64,000 bases of DNA from the NCBI RefSeq assembly GCF_905475345.1, contig NC_066607.1, positions 2,442,501 to 2,506,500 of the forward strand, written 5' to 3'. Below, one piece after another: positions 25,012 through 37,551 of this stretch. Each line of letters starts with the position of its first letter. The first letter of the stretch is position 1. Under the pieces are notes generated by a model, which did no database searches, was not told the DNA's origin, and saw only the letters and a program-made list of their open reading frames with translations. Source of the DNA: Vespula vulgaris. Lineage: Eukaryota; Arthropoda; Insecta; Hymenoptera; Vespidae. Both the position numbers and the translations under genes were made by a program.

Positions 25012-26945
25012 CTTACTCTTTACGGAAAAGAATTTAAAAAGCCGCGCGATTTCTTATCGGATTACGACGTCCGGTGTATTATTAACTCATTAAACCTTCT
25101 CATATCCTAAATGCCAGCATGCTCCTTATTACAAACCTAACCGAATATACTTTTCAACGGCAGATTTTACGTTAATGGTAATTTTTGTTTGTTTGTTTTT
25201 TTATCACTCCGTTATTACTTTTATGTATAAAAATCATCGTCAGTCGTTAAACGACGAATACTCGAGTGCATATGTTCTACAACAAGGTGTCTTTTTTTTA
25301 TTCATTTTTTTTCTTCCTTTCTTTAAACGAAACGAATTAATTTTAATAACGTCACAGTGATGTGTTTGATAGAAGAGAGAATTATTTATATCTATTTTTT
25401 TTTTTTTTTTAATTTCGTTAATATCGACGACTTTCGATAGTCGATCAGTTTTTTCTTTTTCAGAATTAAAAAAAAAATATGAGAGCATTTTACTACAACG
25501 AGCTATTTTTTTTTGGACGATTAAATATTAATAACACCGTCATTGACGTAATAATGTCTGACATGCGCGCCAAGAGAATAATTTGTGTTTAATTCACGTA
25601 AACATACTTCATTTATTATTCCGAAAGTATGTGAATAAATAAGTAATCAAGATAGCCTCATCGAAATCGAATTTTTTGTTGTTTATTAAAAAAAAAAAAA
25701 AAAAAAAAAAAAAGAATGAACACGATCGATAATGACACGAGCGTAACATTGTATTTAATTCCTCTTCTACGCCTCCCTCCCTCCTATCCCGGAAACAAAT
25801 TAATACACGATATCCCGGGTGAACGTCAGTTGTGTCCCCACTTTTTCTTTTTCGGTTCTTTAAAATTAATTTAATATACGACGTGTAATTACCAAAAAGA
25901 GTGGCAGCCGTTGGAGGGAGCGAAGAAAATAAAGAAAAAAAAAAAATTGAAATAAAAAAAAAAAAGATCGAAAAAAAATTATTAAAAAGAAAAAATGCAT
26001 ACATATTTCTACCAACTGAAGTGTCGAAATTCGACTTTGATATAATACACGATCGTATCGTTTATTTATGCTATTAAAATATATTACACGTATATGTGCG
26101 AGTATGTAAAAAAAAAATATGTATGTATATATGTTGTGTGCGTGCATACATGCACAAGATGAAGCAACGTCATTGGAGAATAACTTCGATTATTGCATAA
26201 ATAATAATTTTAATGAGAAATGTATCAATTAAAATTGAAATGCCATTCGAGAGGGACGAATGGAGATCGTATTCTATTGCGTAAAAATTATGAGAAAGTC
26301 AATATAATCCTGCTTTTTTTTTTCCCCCCAAATTGTATCACACATTTTCTAATGCATCAATCGACACAGCTCGACGAGAAAATAAAATTAAAAAAAAAAA
26401 AAAATACTATTAAAGCATCAATAAAAATTGATTAATCGAGGAGATATTTTTATCGAAATATTTCGAGAAAGAACAAAAAAGAATTATATTCTACTGATTT
26501 CATAATATCGTTTGTATCTGCTAATAACTTTACTTTTTTAATTTTACTTTTGAATTTCCTTTTTTCTTTTTTAACAGAATGACGAGGTCGATCGATTAAC
26601 GTAATAAAATATATGAGATTTCATTTAAAACAACGAACTTGACCTAGATATTGAACGACCTTTAGAAAATCCTTCTTAATAAAGAGAAAAAAGGAAAAAA
26701 GAGAAAAACTAATCGCGTCATATCGTATCCTTGTTAAACTTTCGTCTAAAACATTTTTAATTTTAATCGCGCAATAATCGTAGTTTTCCATGGTCAAACA
26801 CTTCGTCGTTTTTATATTACAGATATAATCGAATCAAAATAGCTGTGGTATTTTAAGAAACACAGAAAAAAAGAAATAAAGAAACAAAGAAAAAAGAGAA
26901 TAAAGAAATAAAATAGCGTGTTTCTACGCTCGATTAGAAACTCAC

Positions 26946-27009
26946 CGTTTCTTCGCACCGCTGGCCACAGATGGCTCCACCACGAGTGACGATCCTAGGA
27001 AGGTATAAC
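26946..27009 (-). CDS. Imp: Imp coding exon 2: end of RRM1
   Basis: A 64-nt exon that continues exon 1 in frame. The acceptor is a strong pyrimidine tract ending TTTTAG|GTTATACC at 27010/27009, and the donor is AAACG|GTGAGT at 26946/26945. Entry is in phase 1, so the exon 1 G plus GT makes Gly59. Exit is in phase 2, with CG of an Arg codon. The peptide is YTFLGSSLVVEPSVASGAKK plus the split Arg. SSLVVEPS is the last beta strand of RRM1, and the basic SGAKKR tail is the linker towards RRM2. In the family this segment directly follows the KLNG that ends exon 1. The open frame of some 78 codons around it is mostly intron. Confidence 0.92.
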
Positions 27010-27200
27010 CTAAAAGAAACGAAAAAAGAAAAGAAAAGAAATAAATAAAAAATCTTGATTTGTATGATCGATAAATTATGCGACTTATTGCTTGATAGGA
27101 AACATTAAAAAAAGAAATATATAAAACGAAACAGGAAAACAAACAACGAAAGAGAGAAACAAACGAAAAGAATTTCATTAAAAATCAAACTTTTCGAATC

Positions 27201-27238
<38 letters not shown>

Positions 27239-27618
27239 AATACATATCATATATATATATATGTATCTATTTTCAATAATATAATAACGAACTTTGTATA
27301 AATATATATATATATAAATATATTATTATTATAATATACAATAATAGATATATCGAAAAATCTCGGATGAAATGGAAATCGTTAATATAACATAAGAAGA
27401 AAGTCGTGAGAGAGAAAGGTCGTTCTCATAGAATAAGCAACACGTAAGGACTAGTATATTATACATACATACATATATATATATAATATACATACACACA
27501 CATATATATATAATATACGTATCTACATATAAACGCGAATAGAATTGGTTCATTGGGTCAACGTATTTAGACGTTCTTATACAACCTGTTTTGTACCGCG
27601 GTCAATTTGAACTCTGAC

Positions 27619-27640
27619 CCTTAAACTACAGGGTTTAAGG
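27619..27640. repeat. Perfect 8-bp stem hairpin
   Basis: CCTTAAAC (27619-27626), loop TACAGG, GTTTAAGG (27633-27640). It lies 610 bp upstream of Imp exon 2 on the gene strand, in intron 1. Confidence 0.75.
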
Positions 27641-27790
27641 ACAGAACGAGTATAAGAGAAATCATTTTTCCCATGAAAATTCCCATCGTTCTTAGGCCAC
27701 ATACATACGCACACAACAATCTACGCATATCTATACAACATTCTACCGGTTTCTCTCTCCTATGAATAAGAGAAAGAGCAAAAGAGAAAG

Positions 27791-27827
<37 letters not shown>

Positions 27828-28051
27828 GAAAGGAAACGGTAAAGCTTAGCTTCCGGGGTTTTCTCGGTTCTCTCTTTCTAAACGCACGTGCGATCCGTTA
27901 TAAGCATATATACATAACACACAATATATATACGTACATACATATGCGTGTAATGTCGTTAATGTAAGAATATCGTTAATGTAAGAATGTCGTACGCCAC
28001 GTTTTGTTAACCGCCATGTTGAAATCCGTTTCATCGAAAGGATGGACAAAC

Positions 28052-28122
28052 GGATGGATGAACGTATGGATGGATGGATGGATGGATGGATGGATAGATG
28101 GATGGATGGATGGATGGATGGA
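28052..28122. repeat. (GGAT)n tetranucleotide
   Basis: GGATGGATGG run with two interruptions, followed by (GA)/(GT) runs. Confidence 0.93.
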
Positions 28123-28256
28123 CAGAGAGAGTGAGAGAGGATGTGTGTGTATATGTGAGAGAGAGAGAGACCCACCTCTTTTCAGTATTCTAATCAGGAT
28201 CAAGAGGTTATGCGAACGCGTTCGAGCGGCATTAGTCGACTGAGCAACAGGGAGTA

Positions 28257-28302
28257 TTCTTTTCTTTTCTTTTCTTTTCTTTTCTTTTCTTTTCTTTTCT
28301 TT
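28257..28302. repeat. (TTTTC)n pentanucleotide
   Basis: Nine units, pure pyrimidine, continuing as an irregular T/C tract to 28336. Confidence 0.92.
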
Positions 28303-29539
28303 TTTTCTCTTTCTTTTTCTCTTTTCTTTTTTTTCCCTACGAGAAACTTCGTTGGCTGCTTTCCGAACTCGTATGTCGTCCATATCTAAATACTCACACT
28401 TACGCGTATACATACACTAGTCCCCAGGAACGTATATACATTCATATGTATGTATGTATGTATGTATGTTGTGTGTATATATATATATATGTATGTAGAG
28501 ATATAAATACGTATTTATTATACATAACGTTTTTCTTTTTCTTTCGAAGAGGCCAGGTGTCTGCATTATATCGAACTTTCCCTCTAACCAATACTTAAAT
28601 TACTACACAATATTTGAACGCATTCCAATCATATATATATATTGAGAATCGTATATATGTATATATATATATGTATATCGAGAAGTTTTTTATAAGGTTT
28701 CGAAAAGATCTTTTAGCCGTTAATATTATTACTATTATTATGATTACTATTATCATGATTATTTCTTACCGCATGGTTGACAACCCTTCGATATAAAATT
28801 GTTGTTATACATTTGTACTTTAAGCATGATTACGAATAATTTCTAACTTCACACTTTCTAATTTCACTTTCTCACGAGAGATTGATTCGAGTTAGGTGTA
28901 GGAATAAGGAAAAGAAAAGAAAAACGATGAATAAATAAACAAGGAGGAAAAATAAGAGGAAAAGGAGAAAAAGGAGAAAAGGAGGAAAACGATCAAGACG
29001 ATATAGAAGTAGTATCTCGACGCGAACCGATGGAACGTACTGATCGAGATCACTTTTACGACTAAAATCTTCGTTTCAATTTGACCGATCTTAACACGAC
29101 TAATGAAACTATTTAGAGAGAGAGAGAGAGAGAGAGAGAGGGATACTTATTTACTTACTTACATGCTTAGTTAATGTTTATGTATCTAGGATTATCCATA
29201 ACCGTGACTTTGTCCTTCAAGGTCGCGATACATAATCATCCGAGACGCGAGATATAAAAGAACGTTGCTACGATAATAATAATAATATTAATAATAATAA
29301 TAATAATAATATAAGAAACGCGTTTGGTAAATATACGACGACTGTTGACAATATCTCTTCTTTTATGTAAATTAACGTAAATACGTATTTATTCGTCGTG
29401 CGTTCGATGCGTATATATTATGTATATATTTACGTATATAATATCGAAACGTTGATATTATATATATTCGCGTTCGAAAAACGTACCGATCGCGTCTAAT
29501 TAAAACGAGACTGGACTCTCGTGACGATCAACGAGAACT

Positions 29540-29570
29540 ATTCTGATTGGCCGACGTAACGACCAATAAA
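29540..29570. promoter_or_regulatory. Inverted pair of CCAAT boxes in Imp intron 1
   Basis: ATTGG at 29546-29550 and CCAAT at 29563-29567 flank CCGACGTAACGA. This could belong to an internal promoter, for instance for a start exon around 28.77 kb. No TATA or other core element is evident. Confidence 0.25.
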
Positions 29571-30218
29571 CGATGATCCTTTGAACCTATTAGGATCTAC
29601 TTTTATTTGGTACATAGTAAGATTGTACGATGTTTTTAGAAAGTCATTTACAAATTGTGTAGTTATATGCATGTGATAGCGCGGCATCTCGATACGCGAA
29701 GAATCATATTTTTTTATTCGACGAAAGATGGCGACAATATCGATCCTCGTTAATAACTAGATATTTATTATTCTAGATCGATACTTTCTCGATATTTTCT
29801 TTTATATGATTTTCTTCTTCAATATTTTTCATAAACGTTTCTATTTCTTTCGATTCTTTAATATTAATAGATATTTTCAAGTATGTTATTTTATTAATAC
29901 TTTTCATATCTAATATAGTTACTTTTTTAAAATATTGTATGTATATATATATATACATATACATAGTGTACATATAACGGCAGCTAACGAACTTTTGCTT
30001 TACATACATATATCCGGACATTCATACGTTACACCATACATACATTCCTTCAAAATTATACATATAGAGTGATACGTGACGTCGCATATTGCGATGAAAG
30101 TATATCCGAAGAATGTATCAGAGAGAGAAAGATCCTGTGGGAAAGAAGATCGTAACGGAAAATTTCGTTGGAAAGACAGAGGATGAAAGAGTGAGAAAGA
30201 CAGATAGAGAGTGAGAAA

Positions 30219-30254
<36 letters not shown>

Positions 30255-30390
30255 GAAGCTATGTAAGAAGAAAAGAATAGACAAGGAGATACTACATACA
30301 GCGTGATACTAGTTCTACTCACAGGAATAGAAATATATATATATATATATATATTATGTATCGTAAGTTACAAAGAGACCAAACTCTCAC

Positions 30391-30410
30391 CGTTCCGATA
30401 GGTGGTCCAT
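30391..30410 (-). other. Candidate alternative first coding exon of Imp
   Basis: On the gene strand, inside intron 1, CAATAATGGACCACC opens a frame MDHLSE plus CG that meets a donor AACG|GTGAGAG at 30391/30390. The exit phase is 2. That matches the entry of the 60-nt exon at 10.7 kb (and of the exon beyond it), but not exon 2. If real, it would make an Imp isoform lacking RRM1. A start plus a good donor within 20 nt can arise by chance, so this stays a candidate. Confidence 0.22.
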
Positions 30411-30729
30411 TATTGAAAAAAAATCTCTCTCTTTCTAATCTCGAATGACTCGTTCGTGAAGAATAGATCTAGTCTAAATAAGAGAAAGCCATAGAAGAGA
30501 AAGAAGAATACGAGAGATACGAAGCAGAAAAAGAAGAAGAAGAAGAAGAAAACATCAAGCTGCAAAGTTTATTCTCTAAGAACATTATCGCCCCCGTGTC
30601 CTTCGTGAAAATTAGCTAGATGGTGTCTCAAGTGGAAGAAGCGGTTTTTTTACTTGCTTGGTAATACTCTCTTGTCGATGGTTAAGTACGTAGATCAATT
30701 GTTGAAGGACGATCTTTTTTTCTTTTTCT

Positions 30730-30775
<46 letters not shown>

Positions 30776-32114
30776 CTCTTTGGTAATCGATACGATCTCG
30801 AAACTTCACAGCTGTGAGTGTTTTTCTTTCTCCTAGCTGTTTTCTTCTTCTTCTTTCTCTTTTTTACTTTTATTATCATTTTTCTTTTTATTTTTTATTT
30901 TCTTTCTCTTGTACGTACGAGATTCTCGAAAAAACGGATATATCATCTATCTTCTTCTACTTTTTCTTTTTCTTCTTTTTCTCTCTCTTTCTTCTCATTC
31001 GTATCATGCATATAAACGTACATACATCATATATATATATATATATACTCTCTTCAGAGTTCTCACTACATAGCGTGTGGCGAATGGCAAAATTGTTCGC
31101 TAACGTCGAGTCTATTAAATACGATACGGAATACCATAGGTACAATGAGAACCGTATTAAACAATTAAAAGAGAAGTGAGATTTAGCTTGGGAATTTATG
31201 TACGAATTAAAAATACGAGCGCGAATGTAACAACTGTTACGTAGATTATCGGAGATGGAATTGTACGCGAAAAATAAATAAACAGATAGATACAAAAACA
31301 GAAAGAAAAAGAGAGAGAGAGAGAGAGAAAGAGAGAGAAGGACAAAAAAAGAGTAAAAAAGTAACAGCATCTAAATGGCTACTATAGCCATGTTACGTGT
31401 CAAAAGTTCAACCCCTCGAAACGAATCCACCTAGTTTGCGCAACAATAAAATCTACCTAAAGTGTTCCTCCTGGATAGACGTATGGTTGGTACGGACGAA
31501 TGGTCTTGGATGGTTGGATGGTTAGTTGGATGGACTCGTAGTACTTGAGAGTTTCACACAACAGGTTTTACATATTACATATATGCGAACGGCTATTTGC
31601 GACAAGTTGTAATATATAGATATATTCGTAGTGTAATGGTGCGAATATATCTAACGATACTACGTATATGTATGTACGTGTACGTATATATATTTAATTC
31701 TCTGTATAATAGAATGGAATGGGCGTTGAACGTGCACGCTATCGTTTCTAACGAAAGAACGATGTCCTTTTTTTTTTTTATTATTTCTTTGTACCCGTCT
31801 CTTTTTCTCTCTCTCTTTTTTTTTCTTTTTTTTTTGATGACTGTTACCTTCTTCTTTCTTATTTTTATTTTATTGTTATTCCGTTGTTTCTTTTTTTTTT
31901 CTCTCCTAGAGATCGAAACTATTCTAACTCATACACGTCATTTCATAGACGTTTTACGGTACTTCCGTAATATCTGCCCCATTCTCACGTTTGTTACAAT
32001 AATCCGAGCGAAGGGTCTCCCTTATGTCACAGAGTTTCACGCTACGTAGGTATCAACGATAGGAACGAATCGTAGAAAGAAAAAGAGAGAGAGAGAGAGA
32101 GAGAGACAGCTGCG

Positions 32115-32156
<42 letters not shown>

Positions 32157-32392
32157 CTTCTAAGTCAATTTCTCTTACTTTTATTCGTATATGTTTTATA
32201 CGTCACCAGAAATTTTCATTTTATCACATATAATGAGAAACGTGAAATTATTGCAGGTTATAATTAACACCGTTTATTAAATATTAATAGATACGTCATA
32301 AATTACTTAATCATGCTAATTTAACGTTCGAATTAATTAACTTCCGCGAACACATTCCGCCATGGATCTCAACAGGAGTTTAATGAACTCTT

Positions 32393-32452
<60 letters not shown>

Positions 32453-33084
32453 CATGTATATATATATATAGATGTATGTATGTATGTATATATGTATGTA
32501 TATACAATTCGTAAAAAAAAAAGAGTGGAGGAAAGGGTTAGAGAGGGGTTCGTATAGCTTTTTCCCTTAGTCCATAATAAAACACTTTTTTTTATCCGAT
32601 TATCGAAGAAATATCGAAGAAGAGTAAGAGGAAGGAAAGAAGGAAGGAAGGAAGAGCGAGACACGAGGGTCCCTACGGTTAAAAAAGTATGTATGTACCT
32701 ATATCAAAATGGGACACCCGTTATATGCCTAAAATATACTGGCATTTCGTATGGGGCGCGCTGCTAAGAAATGCAGAAACAGCAGTTGCTATGCTAGGTG
32801 GTACTCCCTCTCGAGAATACAAGGATACGATAGAGTATACGTATATATATGGGTGTGAGCGAGAAAGAAAGAAAGAAAGAAGGAAAAGAAGAAAGAAAGA
32901 AAGAGACAGAAGCAGAAAGAGAGAGAGAGAGAGAGAGAGAAAGGGATAGAGTAGTATTTCTCTGTCTCTCTTTCTCCCTCCCTCTTGCATCCTTTTTCTA
33001 AGCATCGAAGAAACTCGTGCAAGCCTGACACGCATACAGTCTCGGGGATCCACGTGATTACGTGGACGAGAGAGAAAACTAAAA

Positions 33085-33191
<107 letters not shown>

Positions 33192-33230
33192 GATGAGGAC
33201 GAAATAGTAAAGGTTATAAGATTTTCGATG

Positions 33231-33612
33231 GTGATAGTATCAGTAGTAATAGTAGTAATAGTAGTAGTGGGTAGTAGTAGTAGTAGTAGTAGTAGTAGTG
33301 TAGTAGTAGTAGTAGTAGTAATAGTAGTAGTAGTAATATCAACAGTAGTAGTAGTAGTGTAGTAGTAGTAGTAATACTAACAGTAGTAGTGTAGTGCAGT
33401 AGTAATAGTACTAACAGTAATACTAGAAGTAGTAGTGTAGTAATAGTAGTGGTAGTAATGCAATAGTAATAATACTAACAGTAATATCAGGAGTAGTAAT
33501 GGTAGTGGTGGTGGTGGTGGTGGTAGTAATAGTACTAACAGTAATACCAGAAGTGGTAGTAGTGTAGTAGTAGTAGTAGTAGTAGTAGTAGTAATGTTAG
33601 TAGTAGTAATAT
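33231..33612. repeat. (GTA)n array, about 380 bp, degenerate
   Basis: GTAGTA repeats interrupted by recurrent AATACTAACAGTAATA segments, so it has a higher-order structure with units of roughly 60-75 bp. Its translation gives meaningless poly-S/V/Y frames. Confidence 0.92.
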
Positions 33613-33683
33613 AGCGATGTGATTGTGCGCTTGTGAAGAAGAAGGGGACAGAAAAGAGGGAGTGAAAACGAGATAGGGAAGGT

Positions 33684-33740
33684 TGGTAGGTAGATAGGTA
33701 GGTAGGTAGGTAGGTAGGTAGGTAAGTTGGTAGGTAGGTA
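33684..33740. repeat. (GGTA)n tetranucleotide array
   Basis: GGTAGGTA repeat with a few substitutions, 70 bp after the GTA array. Confidence 0.9.
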
Positions 33741-33804
33741 TGTATTAGAACGGTACGAGGGAAAGGAAGAGGTTGGGGATCGCTGAGGGATGGGTTGCTG
33801 AGTT

Positions 33805-33844
<40 letters not shown>

Positions 33845-34254
33845 GAAGGGAGGGGGAAGAAGAAGGGGGGAAGAAAGAAAGAGAGAAGCTGTTTCAAGTA
33901 AGCATAGCCGGGATGTGTGGAGAAGAAGGAAGAGCGGGTTCGTTCCTCGGGGCGAGTCGGTGTACGACCAGGCTAGAGAGAGAGAGAGAGAAAGAGAGAA
34001 GAGAAGAGAAGAAAGAAAGAAAGAGAGTAGGTAGAGAGTAGGTTAGCAGGCTTTCCCGAGGGAGAGGGTAATAGCGGATTGTCCCGGTGAACGAGGAGGA
34101 CGGCAAGTGCCTTTATAGTGGGTCAGTACTAGTCGGCACCCGGCTAGCGAGCTTTCAAGGTCTTCCCCTTCCTTTCCTCCCTCACCCTCTAACCGTGGCA
34201 TCCCCCTCCTTCTCGATTCGGTCCCACTAACCCCCTCCCCACTCCTTCTCTTTA

Positions 34255-34392
34255 CTTCTCTCCTCTCTTCTCTTCTCTTCTCTTCTCTTTTCTTCTCTTC
34301 TCTTCTCTTCTCTTCTCTTCTCTTCTCTTCTCTTCTCTTCTCTTCTCTTCTCTTCTCTCTACTCTTCTCTACTCTTCTCTACTCTTCTCTCT
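34255..34392. repeat. (TTCTC)n pentanucleotide, pure pyrimidine
   Basis: The first 106 bp (34255-34360) contain no purine on the plus strand. It then shifts to an ACTCTTCTCT decamer. A mirror-symmetric polypyrimidine tract. Confidence 0.93.
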
Positions 34393-35023
34393 TGCTTACA
34401 CGCAAAACCGCCAGGTAGATGAAACCTCGGCCGAGCAAGAGCAAGCTTAGAAGAGAACTACTATCCGTGTTTGGTTTTGGTAGTGGTAATGGTGATGGTG
34501 ATGGCGATGTTAAGATCGTGGTGGTATGCTAGTGGTGCCACCCATCTAATACATATTCCTTCTCTAGTCTCTATCGCGTTCTTTCTCTTTTCTTTCTTTC
34601 TTTCTCTTTCTATCTTTCTCACACTCCTTATGTTTCTCTCTTTCTTTCCTTTTTTTTCTAGTTTATCTTTCTTTCAAGTTTCCCACTTAGACCAAGAAAA
34701 CTCGAACCGTCGTCGCTAGGACAAACGTTTTGACGCTCTACGAATTTTTATATATACTAATTATTATATATAATAAAAAAAGAAGAAAAAAAGAAAGTAA
34801 AGAAAAGATCATAATTGCATACTTCGAACGTGCTTTTTCGTTCTTCTGTACGTGTATATATATATATATACACGTATGTACATATGTATAATAAATATAT
34901 TATAATTTATCTGGGCGAATGACGAAATGAAATCATTCGGAAATAATTTAGTCGCGATCAAGTGATAAATCCTATCTCATCCATCTATTTTTATTCGTTC
35001 TCGTTCTTTTTTTATTTTATTTT

Positions 35024-35072
<49 letters not shown>

Positions 35073-35074
35073 CC
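35024..35074. repeat. (ATC)n trinucleotide
   Basis: TCATCATCA run of about 16 units. Confidence 0.93.
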
Positions 35075-35429
35075 ACCTTTATTACTCCTTTTTTTTATAT
35101 ATAAAATAAATGAATATTCACAGGACTCAACGATGCTACCATTACACATAGAAACGAACGCAAGAGTACCATCTGGAAATTAGCAACTCGGCGTTTAATT
35201 CGACTCCGGTCGACGAGAGACAAGCACTTTTCATGGTCTATCTCGCTCACTTGATAAGTAAGTACTTACATATAAAGTAGACGGAGGAAAAGTATGGTAT
35301 TATGTAGAAAGAGACACCTTGATCGCGAGCAAACGAGCGTACGCTCTCTCTCTCTCTTTTTTAAGAGAGCTTCTTCCTTTTCCCCCGTGAGAAATTAGAA
35401 CTTGAAGCTTTTAGCTTAGTTTGCGAGAC

Positions 35430-35481
<52 letters not shown>

Positions 35482-35888
35482 AAAGAGACAGATAATTAAT
35501 TCCTTTTCCATTTCTTTTTTTCTTTCTTCTTTCCTTTTTCTCGTCGTTTATTAATCGTTCATACGATACGAGCTTTCTCTTCCTTCTTCCTTCTTCCTCT
35601 CCTTCTCTTCTTCTTCTACCTCATTTTTCCTTTTTTTTTTTTTTAACTATGACATAATACTCGGAGATGTCTTTGGAGAGGGAAAGAGGAAAGCCTTCCC
35701 CGAGATGAAAGGGAGCCTGCCTCGAGAGAAGGAAGGAGAGAAAGTAAGCGAGAGGGTGAAAGAGGTAGAGGAGCCTGTGGTTCATCGTGTACAAATCGTG
35801 TGTATGCGTGTGCGTACGAGAAATAGAGAAAGACTGACAGAGACAGAGACACGCAGAGAGAAAGAGAGAGAAAGACAGAGATACAGAT

Positions 35889-35929
<41 letters not shown>

Positions 35930-35987
35930 ACTAGCTCCACGGGGAAGTAATGAAATATTTGGGTAGCGCTCAGCTAGAATGGGAATG

Positions 35988-36018
35988 GGAATGAGAACAG
36001 GTTCCTGTTGCGCATTCC
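35988..36018. repeat. Stem-loop with two paired arms
   Basis: GGAATG pairs with CATTCC and AACAGG with CCTGTT. The layout is 6-bp arm, AG, 6-bp arm, TT, 6-bp arm, GCG, 6-bp arm. It lies in a unique GC-richer islet of Imp intron 1, which also has the near repeat GCCGATGC twice just after it. Confidence 0.7.
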
Positions 36019-36838
36019 AGGCCGATGCTGAATGCCGATGCCTTGGACACGGCGGTTGCCACGACTAGGTACATAAATTACTATTGGGTTACAACTCGTT
36101 AGGCCTTAGTGGTCCCACGGAAATCCTTCTCCTCGCGTCTCGTGACTCACGTGATTCGAAACCAAGAGAAGGAGAAAGATAGATAGATAGATCCGTATTG
36201 AAAGTACGATTCTTAGTTATATGGTTATGTATTGAATCAAGGGGTCAAGGGTCGTACGAGACGAAGACACATATCTAAATTCTAATCGACTACACGTTTT
36301 CTCTTCTTTGCTTTCTTTTCTTCTTTCTCTTCTCCTTTTTTGGCTCCTTTTTTCCTTTTCTTTTCTTTTCTTTTTTTTTCTTCTCGAGTCAACGTTCAAA
36401 ATGATCTTTCTATCCGAATGATAATGATGTGTGTGTGTGTGATACGTATACATGGAAAAGAATATTTTACTTTTCTTCAAATCGTAAACCGATTCGATCA
36501 AATTTCCAATCAAATTTTATTCAGAATGTTTGAAAAAGGAGAAGAAAGAAGGAAAAGAAAGGGAAAAGGGGAATAAAAAAAAGAATGTTGCGCTTGGATC
36601 AATCGAAAAAGTAGAAAAAATAGAGAGGGAGAGAGAGAGAGAGAGAAAAGGATAGAAAGGGAAAGAAATAGAAAGAACAATTTTTTGGTTGGTTTCTGAA
36701 ATTACCTATCGTAGATGAAAAAAAGATCGTGAAGAATTCAGATAGAAAGAATTGTGAGAGGAAAAAAAAAAGAAAAAAAGAGAGAGAGAGAGAGAAAAAA
36801 TTCCGAAGAAATAAGCGACGTACGATATCTTGATTTAC

Positions 36839-36881
36839 GATCGATGAATCCATCGATCCATCGATCCATCGATCGATCGAT
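36839..36881. repeat. (ATCG)/(ATCC) self-complementary tetranucleotide run
   Basis: CCATCGATCCATCGATCGATC. Similar GATC-type runs occur at 39590-39650, 43371-43410 and 52260-52310. Confidence 0.85.
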
Positions 36882-37126
36882 CTTCTCCCGGCGCGAAAAT
36901 AAAATTGGAGCAGTTAGTCGGGTTCTCCGTATTCTCTCTCTCTCTCTCTCTCTCTCTCTTACTTTTTCGCGCGCGGCAAAGAATAAAGCAAAAATCTTTC
37001 CGTTCTCATTTGGCCTTGTGGCATACATCTTTCTTTTGCATCTCTCTCGCTCCTCGTGCATCCTCCTTCATTCTCTCTCTCTCTCTCTCTCGTTTTCTCT
37101 CTTCGTTTCGGTCTCAGTCTCTTTCG

Positions 37127-37172
37127 CGTTCGTTCTTTCGTTCGTTCTTTCGTTCGTTCGTTCGTTCGTTCG
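37127..37172. repeat. (TTCG)n tetranucleotide
   Basis: CGTTCGTTCTTTCG-type run next to the CpG-rich islet at 37180-37390. Confidence 0.88.
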
Positions 37173-37508
37173 TACACGTTTCTTCCCTTCCGCCGAGCTC
37201 TTCTCAGCGTGAGAGAGCGGCCACACAAAGAGAGAACGAAGAGTACAATGGATTACTTAGACGGGTAGGTTAGTTTGCCGAATGAAGCGGCGAACGGGCC
37301 CACGCACGTTAAGATAGGTCCTGACTTGTGAGCGAGAGAATCCGCAGTAAGCGCGCCAAACGCGCGCGAATTCACGATTCACGCTCGCTTTTTTTCCTCC
37401 CTTTCTTTTTCTTTTTTTTTCTTCCTTCATTTTTTCTTCTTCTACTTTCTTTTCTTCTTTTTCTTTCCCTTCTAAATTCCTATATGTGTCTTCCTACAAG
37501 TCGCGTTT

Positions 37509-37551
<43 letters not shown>

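Larger units (their letters stand above)
10692..26945 (-). other. Imp: Imp intron 2, 16.3 kb
   Basis: Bounded by the exon 2 donor and the 60-nt exon acceptor. It contains AT-rich sequence with many (CT)n/(GA)n and (AT)n tracts. GC-richer unique islets, possible enhancers, lie at 11880-12180, 13150-13400, 14500-14720, 16130-16350, 17560-17960, 19310-19640, 20160-20360, 20700-20900 and 22960-23100. There is a duplicated segment at 18.6/18.8 kb and a (GCTGCT) run at 17780-17826. I see no nested gene. Confidence 0.8.
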
